Source: Massilia kyonggiensis
GTDB taxonomy: Bacteria > Pseudomonadota > Gammaproteobacteria > Burkholderiales > Burkholderiaceae_D
Assembly (NCBI RefSeq): GCF_024756235.1
Contig: NZ_JANUGY010000002.1
Span: forward strand, 680,746-744,745
Direction of reading: 5' to 3'
DNA: 64,000 nt
Shown here: positions 52,655 through 62,990 of the stretch, piece by piece
Numbering within the stretch: the first letter of the stretch is position 1
How the letters are laid out: the number at the start of each line of letters is the position of its first letter
The notes under the pieces: generated by a model
Seen by the model: the letters and a program-made list of their open reading frames with translations, nothing else
The model's database searches: none
Told to the model about the DNA's origin: nothing
Made by a program: the position numbers and the translations under genes

Positions 52655-52673
52655 AATGAGAATAATTCTCATT
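52655..52673. promoter_or_regulatory. Fur box, perfect 9-1-9 palindrome
   Basis: AATGAGAATAATTCTCATT is a perfect palindrome and matches the classical Fur operator pattern. It lies 18 bases upstream of the TonB receptor start and would repress it when iron is plentiful. Confidence 0.88.
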
Positions 52674-52697
52674 ATACGGAGCGTTCTTGCGTTCGTA

Positions 52698-52716
52698 AAT
52701 GAGAACTATTATTATC
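52698..52716. promoter_or_regulatory. Second, imperfect Fur box near the PepSY gene
   Basis: AATGAGAACTATTATTATC shares the NATGAGAA half-site and AT-rich second half with the perfect box 24 bases away. It lies 27 bases before the PepSY start, so both divergent genes seem to have their own Fur site. Confidence 0.65.
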
Positions 52717-52742
52717 TAGGCTCAGCCGCAACAATCCCGCCC

Positions 52743-53900
52743 ATGTCTCCCGCACACCTCCGCCGCTGGTCCTGGATCCACACCTGGAGCAGCCTTATTT
52801 GTACCGTCTTCATGTTGCTGCTGTGCCTGACGGGCCTGCCGCTGATCTACAGCCACGAGATCGGCCACCTGCTCGGCAACGACATCGAGGCGCCGCGGCT
52901 GGCGGCCCCGCAGGCGCCGGCGAGCCTGGACCGCGTGATCGCGGCCGGCCAGACGCGCTATCCCGACAAGGTCATGATGTACATGTCGCAGGAAGCGGAC
53001 GAGCCGGCGCTGTGGTTCCTCACGATGGGCGCGCATGCGAACGACCCGGATTTCAAGAGCATCGCCATCGACGCGCGCACCGCGCAATTCGTCGGCGAAC
53101 CGCCGATCGAGGGCGGCGGCGTGATGCAATTCCTCTTCCACCTGCACGTCGACCTGTTCGCAGGGGTATGGGGCAAACTGTTCCTCGGCTTCATGGGGCT
53201 GCTATTGCTGGTGGCGATCGTCTCGGGCGTCGTGCTGTACGCGCCGTTCATGCGCAAGCTGGAATTCGGGACCGTCCGCCAGGGCCGCACGGCGCGCCTG
53301 AAATGGCTGGACCTGCACAACCTGCTGGGCATCGTCACGCTCGCGTGGGCGCTCGTCGTCGGCGCGACCGGTGTCGTGAACACGCTGGCCGACGTGCTGC
53401 TGAAGGTCTGGCAGGTCACGGAGATCGCCGAGATGACGAAGCCGTATGCTGGCCAGGCCGCGCCCACGACGCTGGCGTCGATGGAAACCTCGGTGCGCCA
53501 TGCGGAAGCCGTGGCGCCCGGCATGCGCGTCGGCTTCATCGCGTTCCCCGGCACGCCGTTCGCGACCCCGCATCACTACGGCGTGTACATGCACGGCGAC
53601 GCGCCGCTGACGTCGCGCCTGTACCAGCCGGTGCTGGTCGACGCGCAGACCGCCGCCGTCACGGACCGTCGCGACCTGCCGTGGTACCTCAAGACCCTGC
53701 TGCTGTCGCAGCCGCTGCATTTCGGCGACTACGGCGGCGCGGGCATGAAACTCGTGTGGGCCTTGCTGGACGTGGCGACGATCGTCGTGCTGGGCAGCGG
53801 CCTGTATCTGTGGCTGCGGCGTGGCCGCGCGGTGGCGCGGCCCGCACGCGCGCGGGCGGACGTCGCGCCTGCGCTTGCACGTGAAGGAGACATGCAATGA
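52743..53900 (+). CDS. PepSY-associated membrane protein, probable siderophore-iron reductase partner
   Basis: The start at 52743 (MSPAHLRRWSWIHTWSSLICTVFMLLL) is preferred; an earlier in-frame ATG would overlap the Fur box. The 385-residue protein has four membrane helices with large periplasmic PepSY domains between them (about 40-140 and 240-330). His-rich membrane positions (IHTW, FHLHVDLFAG, DLHNLLG) resemble haem-ligating sites of FhuF/PiuB-like reductases. Divergence from the siderophore receptor and the shared Fur control support a role in iron acquisition. A 63-residue protein is encoded downstream with overlap. Confidence 0.88.
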   Translation: MSPAHLRRWSWIHTWSSLICTVFMLLLCLTGLPLIYSHEIGHLLGNDIEAPRLAAPQAPASLDRVIAAGQTRYPDKVMMYMSQEADEPALWFLTMGAHANDPDFKSIAIDARTAQFVGEPPIEGGGVMQFLFHLHVDLFAGVWGKLFLGFMGLLLLVAIVSGVVLYAPFMRKLEFGTVRQGRTARLKWLDLHNLLGIVTLAWALVVGATGVVNTLADVLLKVWQVTEIAEMTKPYAGQAAPTTLASMETSVRHAEAVAPGMRVGFIAFPGTPFATPHHYGVYMHGDAPLTSRLYQPVLVDAQTAAVTDRRDLPWYLKTLLLSQPLHFGDYGGAGMKLVWALLDVATIVVLGSGLYLWLRRGRAVARPARARADVAPALAREGDMQ

Positions 53901-54088
53901 CGGCTTCATTCCGCCACCTGTGGGGCATGCCGCTGCTGCTGGGCGCGGCGACCGTGTTCGGCCTCGTCGCGGGGCTGCTGGAGGATGGCGTGTGGGACGT
54001 GATCGCCGCGGCGGCGCTGGCGCTGCCTGTGCTGGTCGGCGCCTGGTACGCGTTCCGGCCCGCGCGACCTGTCGATCCGGCGAGGTGA
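53897..54088 (+). CDS. Small membrane protein coupled to the PepSY gene
   Basis: The 63-residue protein has two hydrophobic segments (about 9-28 and 34-52) and an acidic turn between them (EDGVWD). Small two-helix proteins of this type commonly follow PepSY reductase genes. The ATG overlaps the PepSY stop (ATGCAATGA region), indicating translational coupling. The name of the family is not certain to me. It ends 55 bases before an esterase gene. Confidence 0.7.
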   Translation: MTASFRHLWGMPLLLGAATVFGLVAGLLEDGVWDVIAAAALALPVLVGAWYAFRPARPVDPAR

Positions 54089-54143
54089 CGGCCGCGCCCG
54101 TCCATGCGACCATTCTCGTCCCGATTCGACGATGAGGTGGCAT

Positions 54144-55112
54144 ATGGCAGGTTCGATCCAGCGGCTGGCGGCATGCATTGCGCTGATCACGGCAACGGCG
54201 GCGCACGCGGCCGACTACGCCGCGCACACGCTGGCGCGGCCGGAAGGCGAGCGCCGCTATCTCGTGCTCGACCCGGGCGCGCCGGATGCGTCGGGCAAGC
54301 GTCCCGTGGTGATCCTCCTGCATGGCCACGGCGAAGAGGCTGCCGCGGTCCTCGGGCGCGCGAGCTTCGGCGGGTACACGCCGCGCGACTGGGCGAAGCT
54401 GGCCGAGCGCGAGCACCTGCTCCTCATCGCGCCGGAGGGCGTGAAAGGCAGCGACGGCAAGGTCGCGTGGAACGATTGCCGCGGCGATGCCGCGACCAAT
54501 GCCGCGACCGACGACGTCGGCTTCATCGGCGCGCTGATCGACAGGGCCGTGGCGGACTTCAAGGTCGATCCGCGCCGCGTCTACGTGTACGGTTTTTCGA
54601 ACGGCGGCGGCATGGCGTACCGGCTCGGCATCGAACTCGCGCCGCGCCTCGCGGCCATCGGCGTGCAGAGCGCCCTGATGCCGGCGCGCACCCGCTGCGC
54701 GGCACCCACGCGGCCGGTGTCCGTGTTCATCCTGCACGGGACAGGCGATCCGATCGCGCCGTACGAAGGGGGAGAGGTCGGCAACTGGCTGACGCGCGGA
54801 CGCGGTTCCGGCTTGAGCGCGGAGACGTCCGTCGCCGCGTGGCGCAAGGTGGACGGCCTCTCCGGCGCGCCCGCGACGTTCCGTTTCCCGCATCTGCGTA
54901 ACGACGATCCGACCACGGCCACGCGCCTGGTGTGGGGGCCTGACCCCGCCGGCGTGCAGGTCGAATTCGTGCGCGTCGACGGCGGCGGCCACATCAACGC
55001 CTCGAAGGACGAGGAGCTGCCCTGGCTGTTGAAGAAAATCCTCGGCCCGATGAACCACGACGTCGACACGGCCGACGAAGCGTGGCGGTTCTTCCGCACG
55101 AAATCGAAATGA
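54144..55112 (+). CDS. Secreted esterase of the PHB depolymerase/LpqC family
   Basis: The start at 54144 is chosen because GAGG sits five bases before it; an in-frame ATG at 54132 has no ribosome binding site. A signal peptide (MAGSIQRLAACIALITATAAHA) is followed by an alpha/beta-hydrolase fold of about 300 residues. The catalytic serine is Ser152 in GFSNGGGM, the aspartate lies in HGTGDPIAPYEGG and the histidine in VDGGGHIN. Family members hydrolyse feruloyl or acetyl esters or short polyhydroxybutyrate; the substrate here is unknown. Confidence 0.88.
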   Translation: MAGSIQRLAACIALITATAAHAADYAAHTLARPEGERRYLVLDPGAPDASGKRPVVILLHGHGEEAAAVLGRASFGGYTPRDWAKLAEREHLLLIAPEGVKGSDGKVAWNDCRGDAATNAATDDVGFIGALIDRAVADFKVDPRRVYVYGFSNGGGMAYRLGIELAPRLAAIGVQSALMPARTRCAAPTRPVSVFILHGTGDPIAPYEGGEVGNWLTRGRGSGLSAETSVAAWRKVDGLSGAPATFRFPHLRNDDPTTATRLVWGPDPAGVQVEFVRVDGGGHINASKDEELPWLLKKILGPMNHDVDTADEAWRFFRTKSK

Positions 55113-55207
55113 CGCCGATGCATACGCGCGTCTTAATTCTCGGTTAAGCCTGGGCGCGTATAACATCGGAGAAGCGACAAGAACACAACCACGAGCGGGA
55201 GACCTGA

Positions 55208-55894
55208 ATGAAGAACTGGGCGCGCAACAACAAGGGCTTTCTGGCGTTCCTCGTCCTGTTCGGCGTGTTCCGCACGGCCGTCGCGGACTGGAACCCGATC
55301 CCGTCCGCGTCGATGCATCCGAACCTGCTGGAAGGCGACGTCGTGCTCGTGAACCGCCTCGCGTTCGACCTGAAGGTCCCGCTGACGAACGTCGTGCTCG
55401 CGCATCTCGGCGAGCCGCAGCGCGGCGACATCGTCACGTTCCGCTCCCCGCGCGACAACACCCTCCTGATCAAGCGCGTCGTGGCGCTGCCGGGCGACGT
55501 CGTCGAGATGCGCAACGAGCGTTTGTACATCAACGGGCAGGGCGCCGATTACCGCGTCGTCGAACATTCGCTCGACTCCGTCGGCGGCACGGCGATGCGT
55601 GCGCTGCAGCTGGCCGAGACCTGGGGCGACAAGGCCGCGCGCGGGCCCCGCCATATCCAGATCATGCCGGACGTGATGGCGCCGCGCACCTTCGGCCCCG
55701 TCACGGTGCCGCAGGGCGAATACCTGATGCTGGGCGATAACCGCGACAACAGCGCCGACTCGCGCGTGATCGGCCTCGTGCCGCGCAAGCTGCTCGTGGG
55801 CCGCGCCGAACGCGTGCTCGTCTCCGCCGACTACCAGGGCAACTGGATGCCGCGCACGGAGCGCTTCGGCATGTCGCTGTACCGCCCGGACTGA
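55208..55894 (+). CDS. lepB: Signal peptidase I
   Basis: The 228-residue membrane serine protease cleaves signal peptides of exported proteins. One membrane helix (about 8-24) precedes the nucleophile Ser35 in PSASMHPNL; the general-base Lys89 is in LLIKRVVALPGD, and GEYLMLGDNRDNSADSRVIG is the third conserved box. It is not beside lepA or rnc as the main lepB usually is, so it may be a second signal peptidase. That is an inference from position. Confidence 0.9.
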   Translation: MKNWARNNKGFLAFLVLFGVFRTAVADWNPIPSASMHPNLLEGDVVLVNRLAFDLKVPLTNVVLAHLGEPQRGDIVTFRSPRDNTLLIKRVVALPGDVVEMRNERLYINGQGADYRVVEHSLDSVGGTAMRALQLAETWGDKAARGPRHIQIMPDVMAPRTFGPVTVPQGEYLMLGDNRDNSADSRVIGLVPRKLLVGRAERVLVSADYQGNWMPRTERFGMSLYRPD

Positions 55895-55911
55895 TCTTCC
55901 GATCGCGTGCG

Positions 55912-55937
55912 CGCAGGCGGCACTGGCTGCGCCTGCG
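55912..55937 (+). other. Hairpin after the signal peptidase gene
   Basis: CGCAGGCG (55912-55919) pairs perfectly with CGCCTGCG (55930-55937) around ten bases. There is no T-tract, so it may be a transcript-end structure of another kind. Confidence 0.5.
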
Positions 55938-56072
55938 TGCCCTCGGTGTACCAGCGCCGCCGCCGATCCGAGGCGCGGCGGCGCGGCAAGACGATCCCTG
56001 CGATTCCCGCTACAATTTCGTCCTTCGGACGCTCGCATCGTGCAGTGCCGATGTTTTGATCAAGGCATGCAT

Positions 56073-57269
56073 ATGCAAAGACTCCTCACCGTCATCCTCG
56101 CCTGCCTCGGCATGGTCGGCGCCCTCGCCATCGACACCTACCTGCCGTCGATTCCCGCCATCGGCCGGGCATTCGACGTCGGCCCCGTGGCCGTGCAGCA
56201 GACGCTGTCGGTTTTCCTGTTCACGTTCGCGTTCATGATGCTGTTCTACGGGACGCTGTCCGATTCGTTCGGCCGCCGTCCCGTGATCATGGTCGCGCTG
56301 ACGATCTACACGCTGGCCTCGGCCGGCGCCGCGCTGGCGCCCACGTTCGGAACACTCCTCCTGTTCCGCGCGCTGCAGGGCATGTCGGCCGGCGCCGGTT
56401 CCGTCATCGGCCAGGCGATCGTGCAGGACCGCTTCACGGGCGCGGACGCCCAGCGCATCATGTCGCACATCATGATGGTGTTCGGCCTCGCGCCCGCGAT
56501 CGCGCCGGTGCTGGGCGGCTGGCTGCACGTGACGTTCGGCTGGCGCGCGACGTTCGTGTTCCTGGCGTTGTTCGGGACCGTCATGCTGCTGGCGACGTGG
56601 AAGCTGCTGCCGGAGAGCCTGCCGCGCGAAAAGCGGCACGCCTTCCACGGCGTGGCCATCGCACGCAACTACCTGAAGGTGCTGGGGCATCCGCAATTCG
56701 TGTTGCTGTCGCTGTCCGTGGGCCTCGCGTTCGGCGGGCTGTCGCTGTATATCGGCTCGGCCGCGAACTTCGTGATGGAGATCCTGCGCCTGCCGGAGAC
56801 CGCGTTCGCATGGATGTTCATCCCGCTGATCAGCGGCATGGTGATCGGCTCCGCGTGGGGCGGCAAGCGCACGGCGACCATCCCGGCGCCGCGCATGCGC
56901 GCCATCGGCTTCGGCACCATGCTGCTCGCTTGCGTGCTGAACGTCGGCTACACGGCGGTGTACGGCAATGACGTCGTCGTGCCGTGGGCGGTGCTGCCGC
57001 TGATGGTCTATACGTTCGGCCTGGCCGTCGCGATGCCGGCGATCCAGGTGAGCGCGCTGGGCATCTTCCCCGACAACCGCGGCCTCGCGTCGTCGATGCT
57101 GGCGTTCATCCAGATGATGTCGTTCGCGCTCGTCTCCGGCCTCGTCGCGCCGCTGCTGTTCGACAGCGCCTTCAAGCTCGCGTGCGGCGTGGCGGTGGGG
57201 CTCGTGGCCAGCTTCTGCGCGTGCCAGCTGGGCAATGCGATGGCGCGGGAGAGTGCGGTCGCGGCCTGA
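56073..57269 (+). CDS. Bcr/CflA family multidrug efflux MFS transporter
   Basis: The start at 56073 has AAGG seven bases upstream; earlier in-frame starts have no suitable site. The 398-residue inner-membrane protein has 12 predicted helices, and shows the Bcr/CflA marks IDTYLPSIPAIGRAFDV, LYG-like FYGTLSDSFGRRPVIM (MFS motif A) and GAGSVIGQAIVQDRF. These proton-driven pumps export drugs such as bicyclomycin, chloramphenicol or sulfonamides. The substrate here is not predictable. Confidence 0.92.
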   Translation: MQRLLTVILACLGMVGALAIDTYLPSIPAIGRAFDVGPVAVQQTLSVFLFTFAFMMLFYGTLSDSFGRRPVIMVALTIYTLASAGAALAPTFGTLLLFRALQGMSAGAGSVIGQAIVQDRFTGADAQRIMSHIMMVFGLAPAIAPVLGGWLHVTFGWRATFVFLALFGTVMLLATWKLLPESLPREKRHAFHGVAIARNYLKVLGHPQFVLLSLSVGLAFGGLSLYIGSAANFVMEILRLPETAFAWMFIPLISGMVIGSAWGGKRTATIPAPRMRAIGFGTMLLACVLNVGYTAVYGNDVVVPWAVLPLMVYTFGLAVAMPAIQVSALGIFPDNRGLASSMLAFIQMMSFALVSGLVAPLLFDSAFKLACGVAVGLVASFCACQLGNAMARESAVAA

Positions 57270-57352
57270 CGGCTGCCGCTTACGGAACGGATCAGTGCCG
57301 GCGCGGTCCAACGGTCATCGCGTGCCGGCCGTGCCGGCGACAGGAGGCGTCC

Positions 57353-57823
57353 ATGCACTCGTCCGGACCGTTGATGGCGGCAGGTGTCTGTCTCATGCTG
57401 ACGGGGTGTGCGACGCACGGGCCCGGCAGACGTTGTCCACGGGCCAGCGAGCAGGACATCGCGGCCCTGTTCGAACGCTGGAACGCGTCGCTCAAGACGG
57501 GCGACCCGCATCAGGTCGTCGCCAATTACGCGGCCCGGTCGATTCTGCTTCCGACGGTGTCCAACGTGCCGCGCCTGACGCCCGCCGATAAGGAAGACTA
57601 CTTCAAACACTTCCTGCAGAGCCGGCCATCCGGCGTCATCGACCTGCGCTTCGTCGACATCGCGTGCGACACGGCGGTGGACGCCGGGCTCTATACGTTT
57701 ACCTTCGGCGCGACGGGGCAGGTGGTACATGCCCGCTACACGTTCACGTACCGGTGGGATGGCAGCAAGTGGCTCATCACGAGCCACCATTCGTCGGCGA
57801 TGCCTGAGGCACAGCCGCGCTGA
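57353..57823 (+). CDS. SnoaL-like/CaMKII-association-domain lipoprotein
   Basis: AGGAGG at 57342-57347 fixes the start. The 156-residue protein has a lipoprotein signal with lipobox LTGC (Cys19) and a mature domain of NTF2-like fold: EQDIAALFERWNASLKTGDPHQVVANYAARSILLPTVSN at the start and ARYTFTYRWDGSKWLITSHHSS at the end. This is the SgcJ/EcaC or DUF4440-like pattern. Catalytic function is unknown. It is anchored in a membrane, probably facing the periplasm. It is convergent with smpB, seven bases away. Confidence 0.85.
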   Translation: MHSSGPLMAAGVCLMLTGCATHGPGRRCPRASEQDIAALFERWNASLKTGDPHQVVANYAARSILLPTVSNVPRLTPADKEDYFKHFLQSRPSGVIDLRFVDIACDTAVDAGLYTFTFGATGQVVHARYTFTYRWDGSKWLITSHHSSAMPEAQPR

Positions 57824-57830
57824 TCCGGCA

Positions 57831-58280
57831 TCAGCGGCGATGCTGCTTCATCGCCTTCTCGACTTCGCGCTTGGCGTCGCGGTCTTTCTCCGTGTCGCGC
57901 TTGTCGTGCTGTTTCTTGCCCTTGGCGAGGCCGACTTCGCATTTCACGCGGCCGCCCTTGAAGTGCAGGTTGAGGGGGACGAGGGTGTAGCCGGACCGCT
58001 CGACCTTGCCGACCAGCTTGTCGATCTCGGCCTTGTGCAACAGCAGCTTGCGCGTGCGCAGGGCTTCCGGATGGCTCCAGGCGGAGGCGGTCGTGAGGGC
58101 ACTGATGTGCGCGCCGAACAGGTACAGTTCGCCATTGCGCACGACGACGTACGCTTCCTTGATCTGCACGCGGCCGTCGCGGATCGCCTTCACTTCCCAG
58201 CCTTCCAGCACGAGGCCGGCCTCGTAGCGGTCCTCGATGAAGTAGTCGAAAAAGGCTTTTTTATTGTCAATAATACTCAT
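57831..58280 (-). CDS. smpB: SsrA-binding protein
   Basis: The ATG at 58280 ([25 protein letters not shown]) is the family start; a longer frame would run over the divergent promoter region. The 149-residue protein binds tmRNA and delivers it to stalled ribosomes. [34 protein letters not shown] and the basic C-terminal tail ([28 protein letters not shown]) are typical. Divergence from ratA is conserved across proteobacteria. Confidence 0.97.
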   Translation of the reverse strand: MSIIDNKKAFFDYFIEDRYEAGLVLEGWEVKAIRDGRVQIKEAYVVVRNGELYLFGAHISALTTASAWSHPEALRTRKLLLHKAEIDKLVGKVERSGYTLVPLNLHFKGGRVKCEVGLAKGKKQHDKRDTEKDRDAKREVEKAMKQHRR

Positions 58281-58303
58281 GAAATCGCTAATTTCCGCGC
58301 GTC

Positions 58304-58323
58304 GGTTAGAATGTAAACTAACC
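58304..58323. promoter_or_regulatory. Inverted repeat between smpB and ratA
   Basis: GGTTAG (58304-58309) and CTAACC (58318-58323) form a short inverted repeat in the 67-base divergent region. TAGAAT (58307-58312) inside it is a fair -10 hexamer for ratA, so the repeat may be an operator. Confidence 0.4.
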
Positions 58324-58347
58324 AACATCATAACAAACGGTTGACCA

Positions 58348-58779
58348 ATGGCAGTAGTGCACAAATCAGTTTTCCTCGGGTACAGCTCGGAACAGATGTT
58401 CGATCTGGTCGCGAAAGTCGAGGACTATCCGAAATTCCTTCCCTGGTGCAGCGGCGTGAAAGTGCTCGAACGCAGCGATGAGAAGCTCGTGGCCTGCCTG
58501 CAAATCAACTTCCACGGTGTCAAGCAGAGCTTCACGACATCGAACCACAACCAGCGTCCGGGCCAGATGAAGATGCACCTCGTCGACGGCCCTTTCAAGA
58601 TGCTGGAGGCCACGTGGAGCTTCAAGTCCCTGCGCGCCGACGCCTGCAAGATCGACTTCGACATGCAGTACGAGTTCTCGAGCATTATCCTCGAGCAGCT
58701 CGTCGGACCCGTGTTCGGCATGATCGCCAACACGATGGTCGATTCGTTCTGCAAGCGCGCCGAGGTGGTCTATGGCTGA
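58348..58779 (+). CDS. ratA: RatA/COQ10-like START-domain protein
   Basis: The 143-residue protein has the START/COQ10 fold ([46 protein letters not shown] end). Members were named ratA toxins for blocking 70S assembly in E. coli, but they are also related to ubiquinone-binding COQ10; which role applies here is unknown. It overlaps the rnfH-type gene by eight bases, and its divergence from smpB is conserved, which supports the call. Confidence 0.92.
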   Translation: MAVVHKSVFLGYSSEQMFDLVAKVEDYPKFLPWCSGVKVLERSDEKLVACLQINFHGVKQSFTTSNHNQRPGQMKMHLVDGPFKMLEATWSFKSLRADACKIDFDMQYEFSSIILEQLVGPVFGMIANTMVDSFCKRAEVVYG

Positions 58780-59071
58780 GCAGGCGGAATTACAGGTCTA
58801 CGTGGCGTACGCGCTGCCGCAGAACGAGTTCATCCGCCCGCTGCGCGTGGCGCCCGGCACGACGGTCGGGCAGGCCATCGAGCAGAGCGGCGTGCTGGCC
58901 AGCTTCCCGGACATCAATCTCGTGACGCAGCCGGTGGGCATCTACGGCAAGAAAAAGACGCTCGAGACCGAGCTGCGCGACCGCGACCGCGTGGAAATTT
59001 ATCGCCCGCTCGTGGCCGACCCGAAGGATTCGCGGCGCAAGCGCGCGGCCAAGAAGCAGGCAGCGGCCTGA
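58772..59071 (+). CDS. RnfH family ubiquitin-like protein (RatB)
   Basis: The 99-residue protein has the UPF0125/RnfH beta-grasp fold: VYVAYALPQNEFIRPLRVAPGTTVGQAIEQSGVL, FPDINLVTQPVGIYGKKKTLETELRDRDRVEIYRPLVADPKDSRRKRA. It is the partner of ratA in many genomes (yfjF/ratB in E. coli), and the eight-base overlap shows coupled translation. Its biochemical role is unknown. It converges with a DUF4124 gene four bases away. Confidence 0.93.
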   Translation: MAEQAELQVYVAYALPQNEFIRPLRVAPGTTVGQAIEQSGVLASFPDINLVTQPVGIYGKKKTLETELRDRDRVEIYRPLVADPKDSRRKRAAKKQAAA

Positions 59072-59075
59072 CGTC

Positions 59076-59540
59076 TCAACGGCATCCGGCCAGCACGCGC
59101 CGGACCTGCGCCAGCCTGCGCGCCTTCTCGTCGTCCGTGACGAAGACGCGTTCCCCCTTGTCATCCATATCCGCGACGCGCACGCCCGAGGTGAGCACGG
59201 CCTCGCTGCGGCGTGCCGCGGCGCATTGCGTGGCGTTGTCCGCCTTGCGCTGCGCTTCCTCGGCCGCCTTGCGCGCGTCCGCATCCCGCTCGGACGCGCG
59301 CTTGCGGAACTCGGCGTCGCGGTCGGCCAGCGCGGGTGCCGCGGGCTTCGGGGTTTCTGCCGGGGCGGCTTCGGTCGACGCAGCCCCACGCGGCGTCTTC
59401 AGGATGCGCGACGGCGGCGTGCCGGGCGGCGGCGGACGGTCGGAGAATACGCGCGTGCCGTGGTCGTCGATCCACGAGTACTGGGCGTACGCCGGAGCAG
59501 CCAGGAGGGCGGCCAATAACAGAAGAGGGTAACGGTTCAT
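59076..59540 (-). CDS. DUF4124 domain exported protein
   Basis: The 154-residue protein has a signal peptide (MNRYPLLLLAALLAAPAYA) and then the DUF4124 pattern QYSWIDDHGTRVFSDRPPPPGTPPSRI, a short beta module found in many exported proteobacterial proteins. A charged, Ala/Lys/Arg-rich helical stretch (about 70-115) follows, and one pair of cysteines lies near the C-terminus (CAAARRSE, GC at the end). Function unknown. It is convergent with the rnfH-type gene. Confidence 0.85.
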   Translation of the reverse strand: MNRYPLLLLAALLAAPAYAQYSWIDDHGTRVFSDRPPPPGTPPSRILKTPRGAASTEAAPAETPKPAAPALADRDAEFRKRASERDADARKAAEEAQRKADNATQCAAARRSEAVLTSGVRVADMDDKGERVFVTDDEKARRLAQVRRVLAGCR

Positions 59541-59614
59541 GTGCTGATTTCGCCATGCCGGACGGCCACTGTCAATCGCCGGTTACAGGTGATTTCAGTC
59601 GTTTTTTGCCAAGC

Positions 59615-59645
59615 TTGCGACGTTTTCCTGGAGTTTCTGTATAAT
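59615..59645 (+). promoter_or_regulatory. Putative guaB promoter
   Basis: A perfect TATAAT (59640-59645) lies 28 bases before the guaB start codon. The best -35 is TTGCGA (59615-59620) with a long spacer of 19 bases. Confidence 0.55.
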
Positions 59646-59670
59646 TCGCTTTTGCGCCTATAGGAAATAA

Positions 59671-61134
<1,464 letters not shown>

Positions 61135-61143
61135 GATCCCCCG

Positions 61144-61169
61144 AAACGCGGCCAGCCGGCCGCGTTTTT
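61144..61169 (+). terminator. Intrinsic terminator between guaB and guaA
   Basis: AACGCGGCC (61145-61153) pairs with GGCCGCGTT (61158-61166) around a four-base loop, with T residues to 61169. guaA begins 22 bases later, so it depends on read-through or on a promoter inside guaB. Confidence 0.85.
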
Positions 61170-61190
61170 GCATTGACTATCAAAACATAC

Positions 61191-62801
61191 ATGCACTCGA
61201 AAATCCTCATCCTCGACTTCGGTTCCCAGGTTACCCAACTGATCGCCCGCCGCGTGCGCGACGCCGGCGTGTTCTCCGAAGTCTATCCCTACGACATCGG
61301 CGACGAGTTCGTCCGCAACTACGGCGCGTCCGGCGTGATCCTGTCCGGCAGCCACAACTCCACGCTGGAAGGCGATTCGCCGCGCGCGCCGCAGGCGGTC
61401 TTCGAACTGGGCGTGCCCGTGCTGGGCATCTGCTACGGCATGCAGACGATGGCCGCGCAACTGGGCGGCAAGGTCGAGAACGGTAAAGTCCGCGAATTCG
61501 GCTACGCCGAGGTGCGCGCCCGCGGCCATACGAAACTCCTGAACGGCATCAACGACTTCGTCACGGACGAGGGTCATGGCATGCTGAAGGTGTGGATGAG
61601 CCACGGCGACAAGGTCCTCGACATGCCGCAGGGCTTCAAGCTGATGGGCTCGACGCCGAGCTGCCCGATCGCGGCGATGGCCGACGAAGAGCGCGGCTTC
61701 TACGCGCTGCAGTTCCATCCGGAAGTGACGCACACGACGCAGGGCGAAGCCATCATCGGCCGCTTCGTGCACGAGATCTGCGGCTGCAAGAGCGACTGGA
61801 ACATGCCGGACTACATCAGCGAAGCGGTCGAGAAGATCCGCGCGCAAGTCGGCAGCGATGAAGTGATCCTGGGCCTGTCGGGCGGCGTCGACTCGAGCGT
61901 GGCCGCAGCCCTGATCCACCGCGCCATCGGCGACCAGCTGACCTGCGTCTTCGTCGACCACGGCCTGCTGCGCAAGGACGAGGGCAAGATGGTCATGGAC
62001 ATGTTCTCGAAGAACCTCGGCGTGAAGGTGCTGCGCATCGACGCGTCCGACCAGTTCATGGGCCACCTGGCCGGCGTGACGGACCCGGAGCAGAAGCGCA
62101 AGATCATCGGCCGCGAATTCGTGGAAGTGTTCCAGGAGCAGGCCAAGCAGCTGACGGCGGCCCGCTGGCTGGCGCAGGGCACGATCTACCCGGACGTGAT
62201 CGAATCGGCCGGCAAGGGCAAGAAGGGCCAGACGATCAAGAGCCACCACAACGTGGGCGGCCTGCCGGAAACGCTGAACCTGAAACTGCTGGAACCGCTG
62301 CGCGAACTGTTCAAGGACGAAGTGCGCAAGCTGGGCGTCGCCCTGGGCCTGCCGCACGACATGGTCTACCGCCACCCGTTCCCGGGCCCGGGCCTGGGCG
62401 TGCGCATCCTCGGCGAAGTGAAGCGCGACTACGCCGACCTGCTGCGCGAAGCGGACGCGATCTTCATCGAAGAACTGCGCAAGACCCCGTTCGAAGTCCC
62501 GCACGTGCCAGGCATCGACGCCGGCAAGGCGCCGACCAACTGGTACGAAGCGACCTCGCAGGCATTTGCCGTGTTCCTGCCGGTGAAGTCCGTCGGCGTG
62601 ATGGGCGATGGCCGTACCTATGAATACGTCGTCGCGCTGCGTGCGGTGCAGACGCTGGACTTCATGACGGCGCAGTGGGCGCATCTGCCGCACGAGCTGA
62701 TGGGCAAGGTGTCGAACCGGATCATCAACGAAGTGCGCGGCATCAATCGTGTCGTGTATGACATTTCGGGGAAACCGCCGGCGACCATCGAATGGGAGTA
62801 G
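61191..62801 (+). CDS. guaA: GMP synthase (glutamine-hydrolysing)
   Basis: The ATG at 61191 is preferred; a TTG at 61173 would lie on the terminator side. The 536-residue enzyme amidates XMP to GMP. The glutaminase domain has Cys81 in [11 protein letters not shown] and His/Glu in FHPEVTHT; the ATP-pyrophosphatase domain has [14 protein letters not shown] (from Ser230); the dimerisation domain closes with [15 protein letters not shown]. The extreme 3' end is a known integration target for genomic islands, and base composition changes straight after the stop. Confidence 0.97.
   Translation: MHSKILILDFGSQVTQLIARRVRDAGVFSEVYPYDIGDEFVRNYGASGVILSGSHNSTLEGDSPRAPQAVFELGVPVLGICYGMQTMAAQLGGKVENGKVREFGYAEVRARGHTKLLNGINDFVTDEGHGMLKVWMSHGDKVLDMPQGFKLMGSTPSCPIAAMADEERGFYALQFHPEVTHTTQGEAIIGRFVHEICGCKSDWNMPDYISEAVEKIRAQVGSDEVILGLSGGVDSSVAAALIHRAIGDQLTCVFVDHGLLRKDEGKMVMDMFSKNLGVKVLRIDASDQFMGHLAGVTDPEQKRKIIGREFVEVFQEQAKQLTAARWLAQGTIYPDVIESAGKGKKGQTIKSHHNVGGLPETLNLKLLEPLRELFKDEVRKLGVALGLPHDMVYRHPFPGPGLGVRILGEVKRDYADLLREADAIFIEELRKTPFEVPHVPGIDAGKAPTNWYEATSQAFAVFLPVKSVGVMGDGRTYEYVVALRAVQTLDFMTAQWAHLPHELMGKVSNRIINEVRGINRVVYDISGKPPATIEWE
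62781..62801 (+). other. Possible attachment site at the guaA 3' end
   Basis: The last codons of guaA (through the EWE end and stop) are a recognised attB for guaA-type integrases. No integrase gene or second copy of the site is seen inside the window, so this rests on position and on the composition change that follows. Confidence 0.35.
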
Positions 62802-62990
62802 AGTTTCCTCGAGGAAATTCCGCTCTTGCGGTTGAAAGGGCTCGCTTCGGGGAGCTTTTTATGAGCTTAACCGATCCGGCGACGATCCTTTTGGGCTGGC
62901 TCAAGGCTGCTACTCGTCCTGGCCAAGATGGACTGGTCGCTATCGAAACTAGCGTTTTGTGCCAACTTCGGTAGCTGAGGCTCCGTCGTG
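62802..62990. other. Non-coding segment after guaA with terminator
   Basis: Apart from a short palindrome TTTCCTCGAGGAAA (62804-62817) and the terminator at 62834-62860, I see no supported gene here. Open frames on the reverse strand (62867-63175) lack a good start and are not called. Confidence 0.5.
62834..62860 (+). terminator. Probable guaA terminator
   Basis: AAAGGGCTC pairs with GAGCTTTTT through G-C, A-T and two G-T pairs around a short GC-rich loop, ending in a T-run. It stands 32 bases after the guaA stop. Confidence 0.65.
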
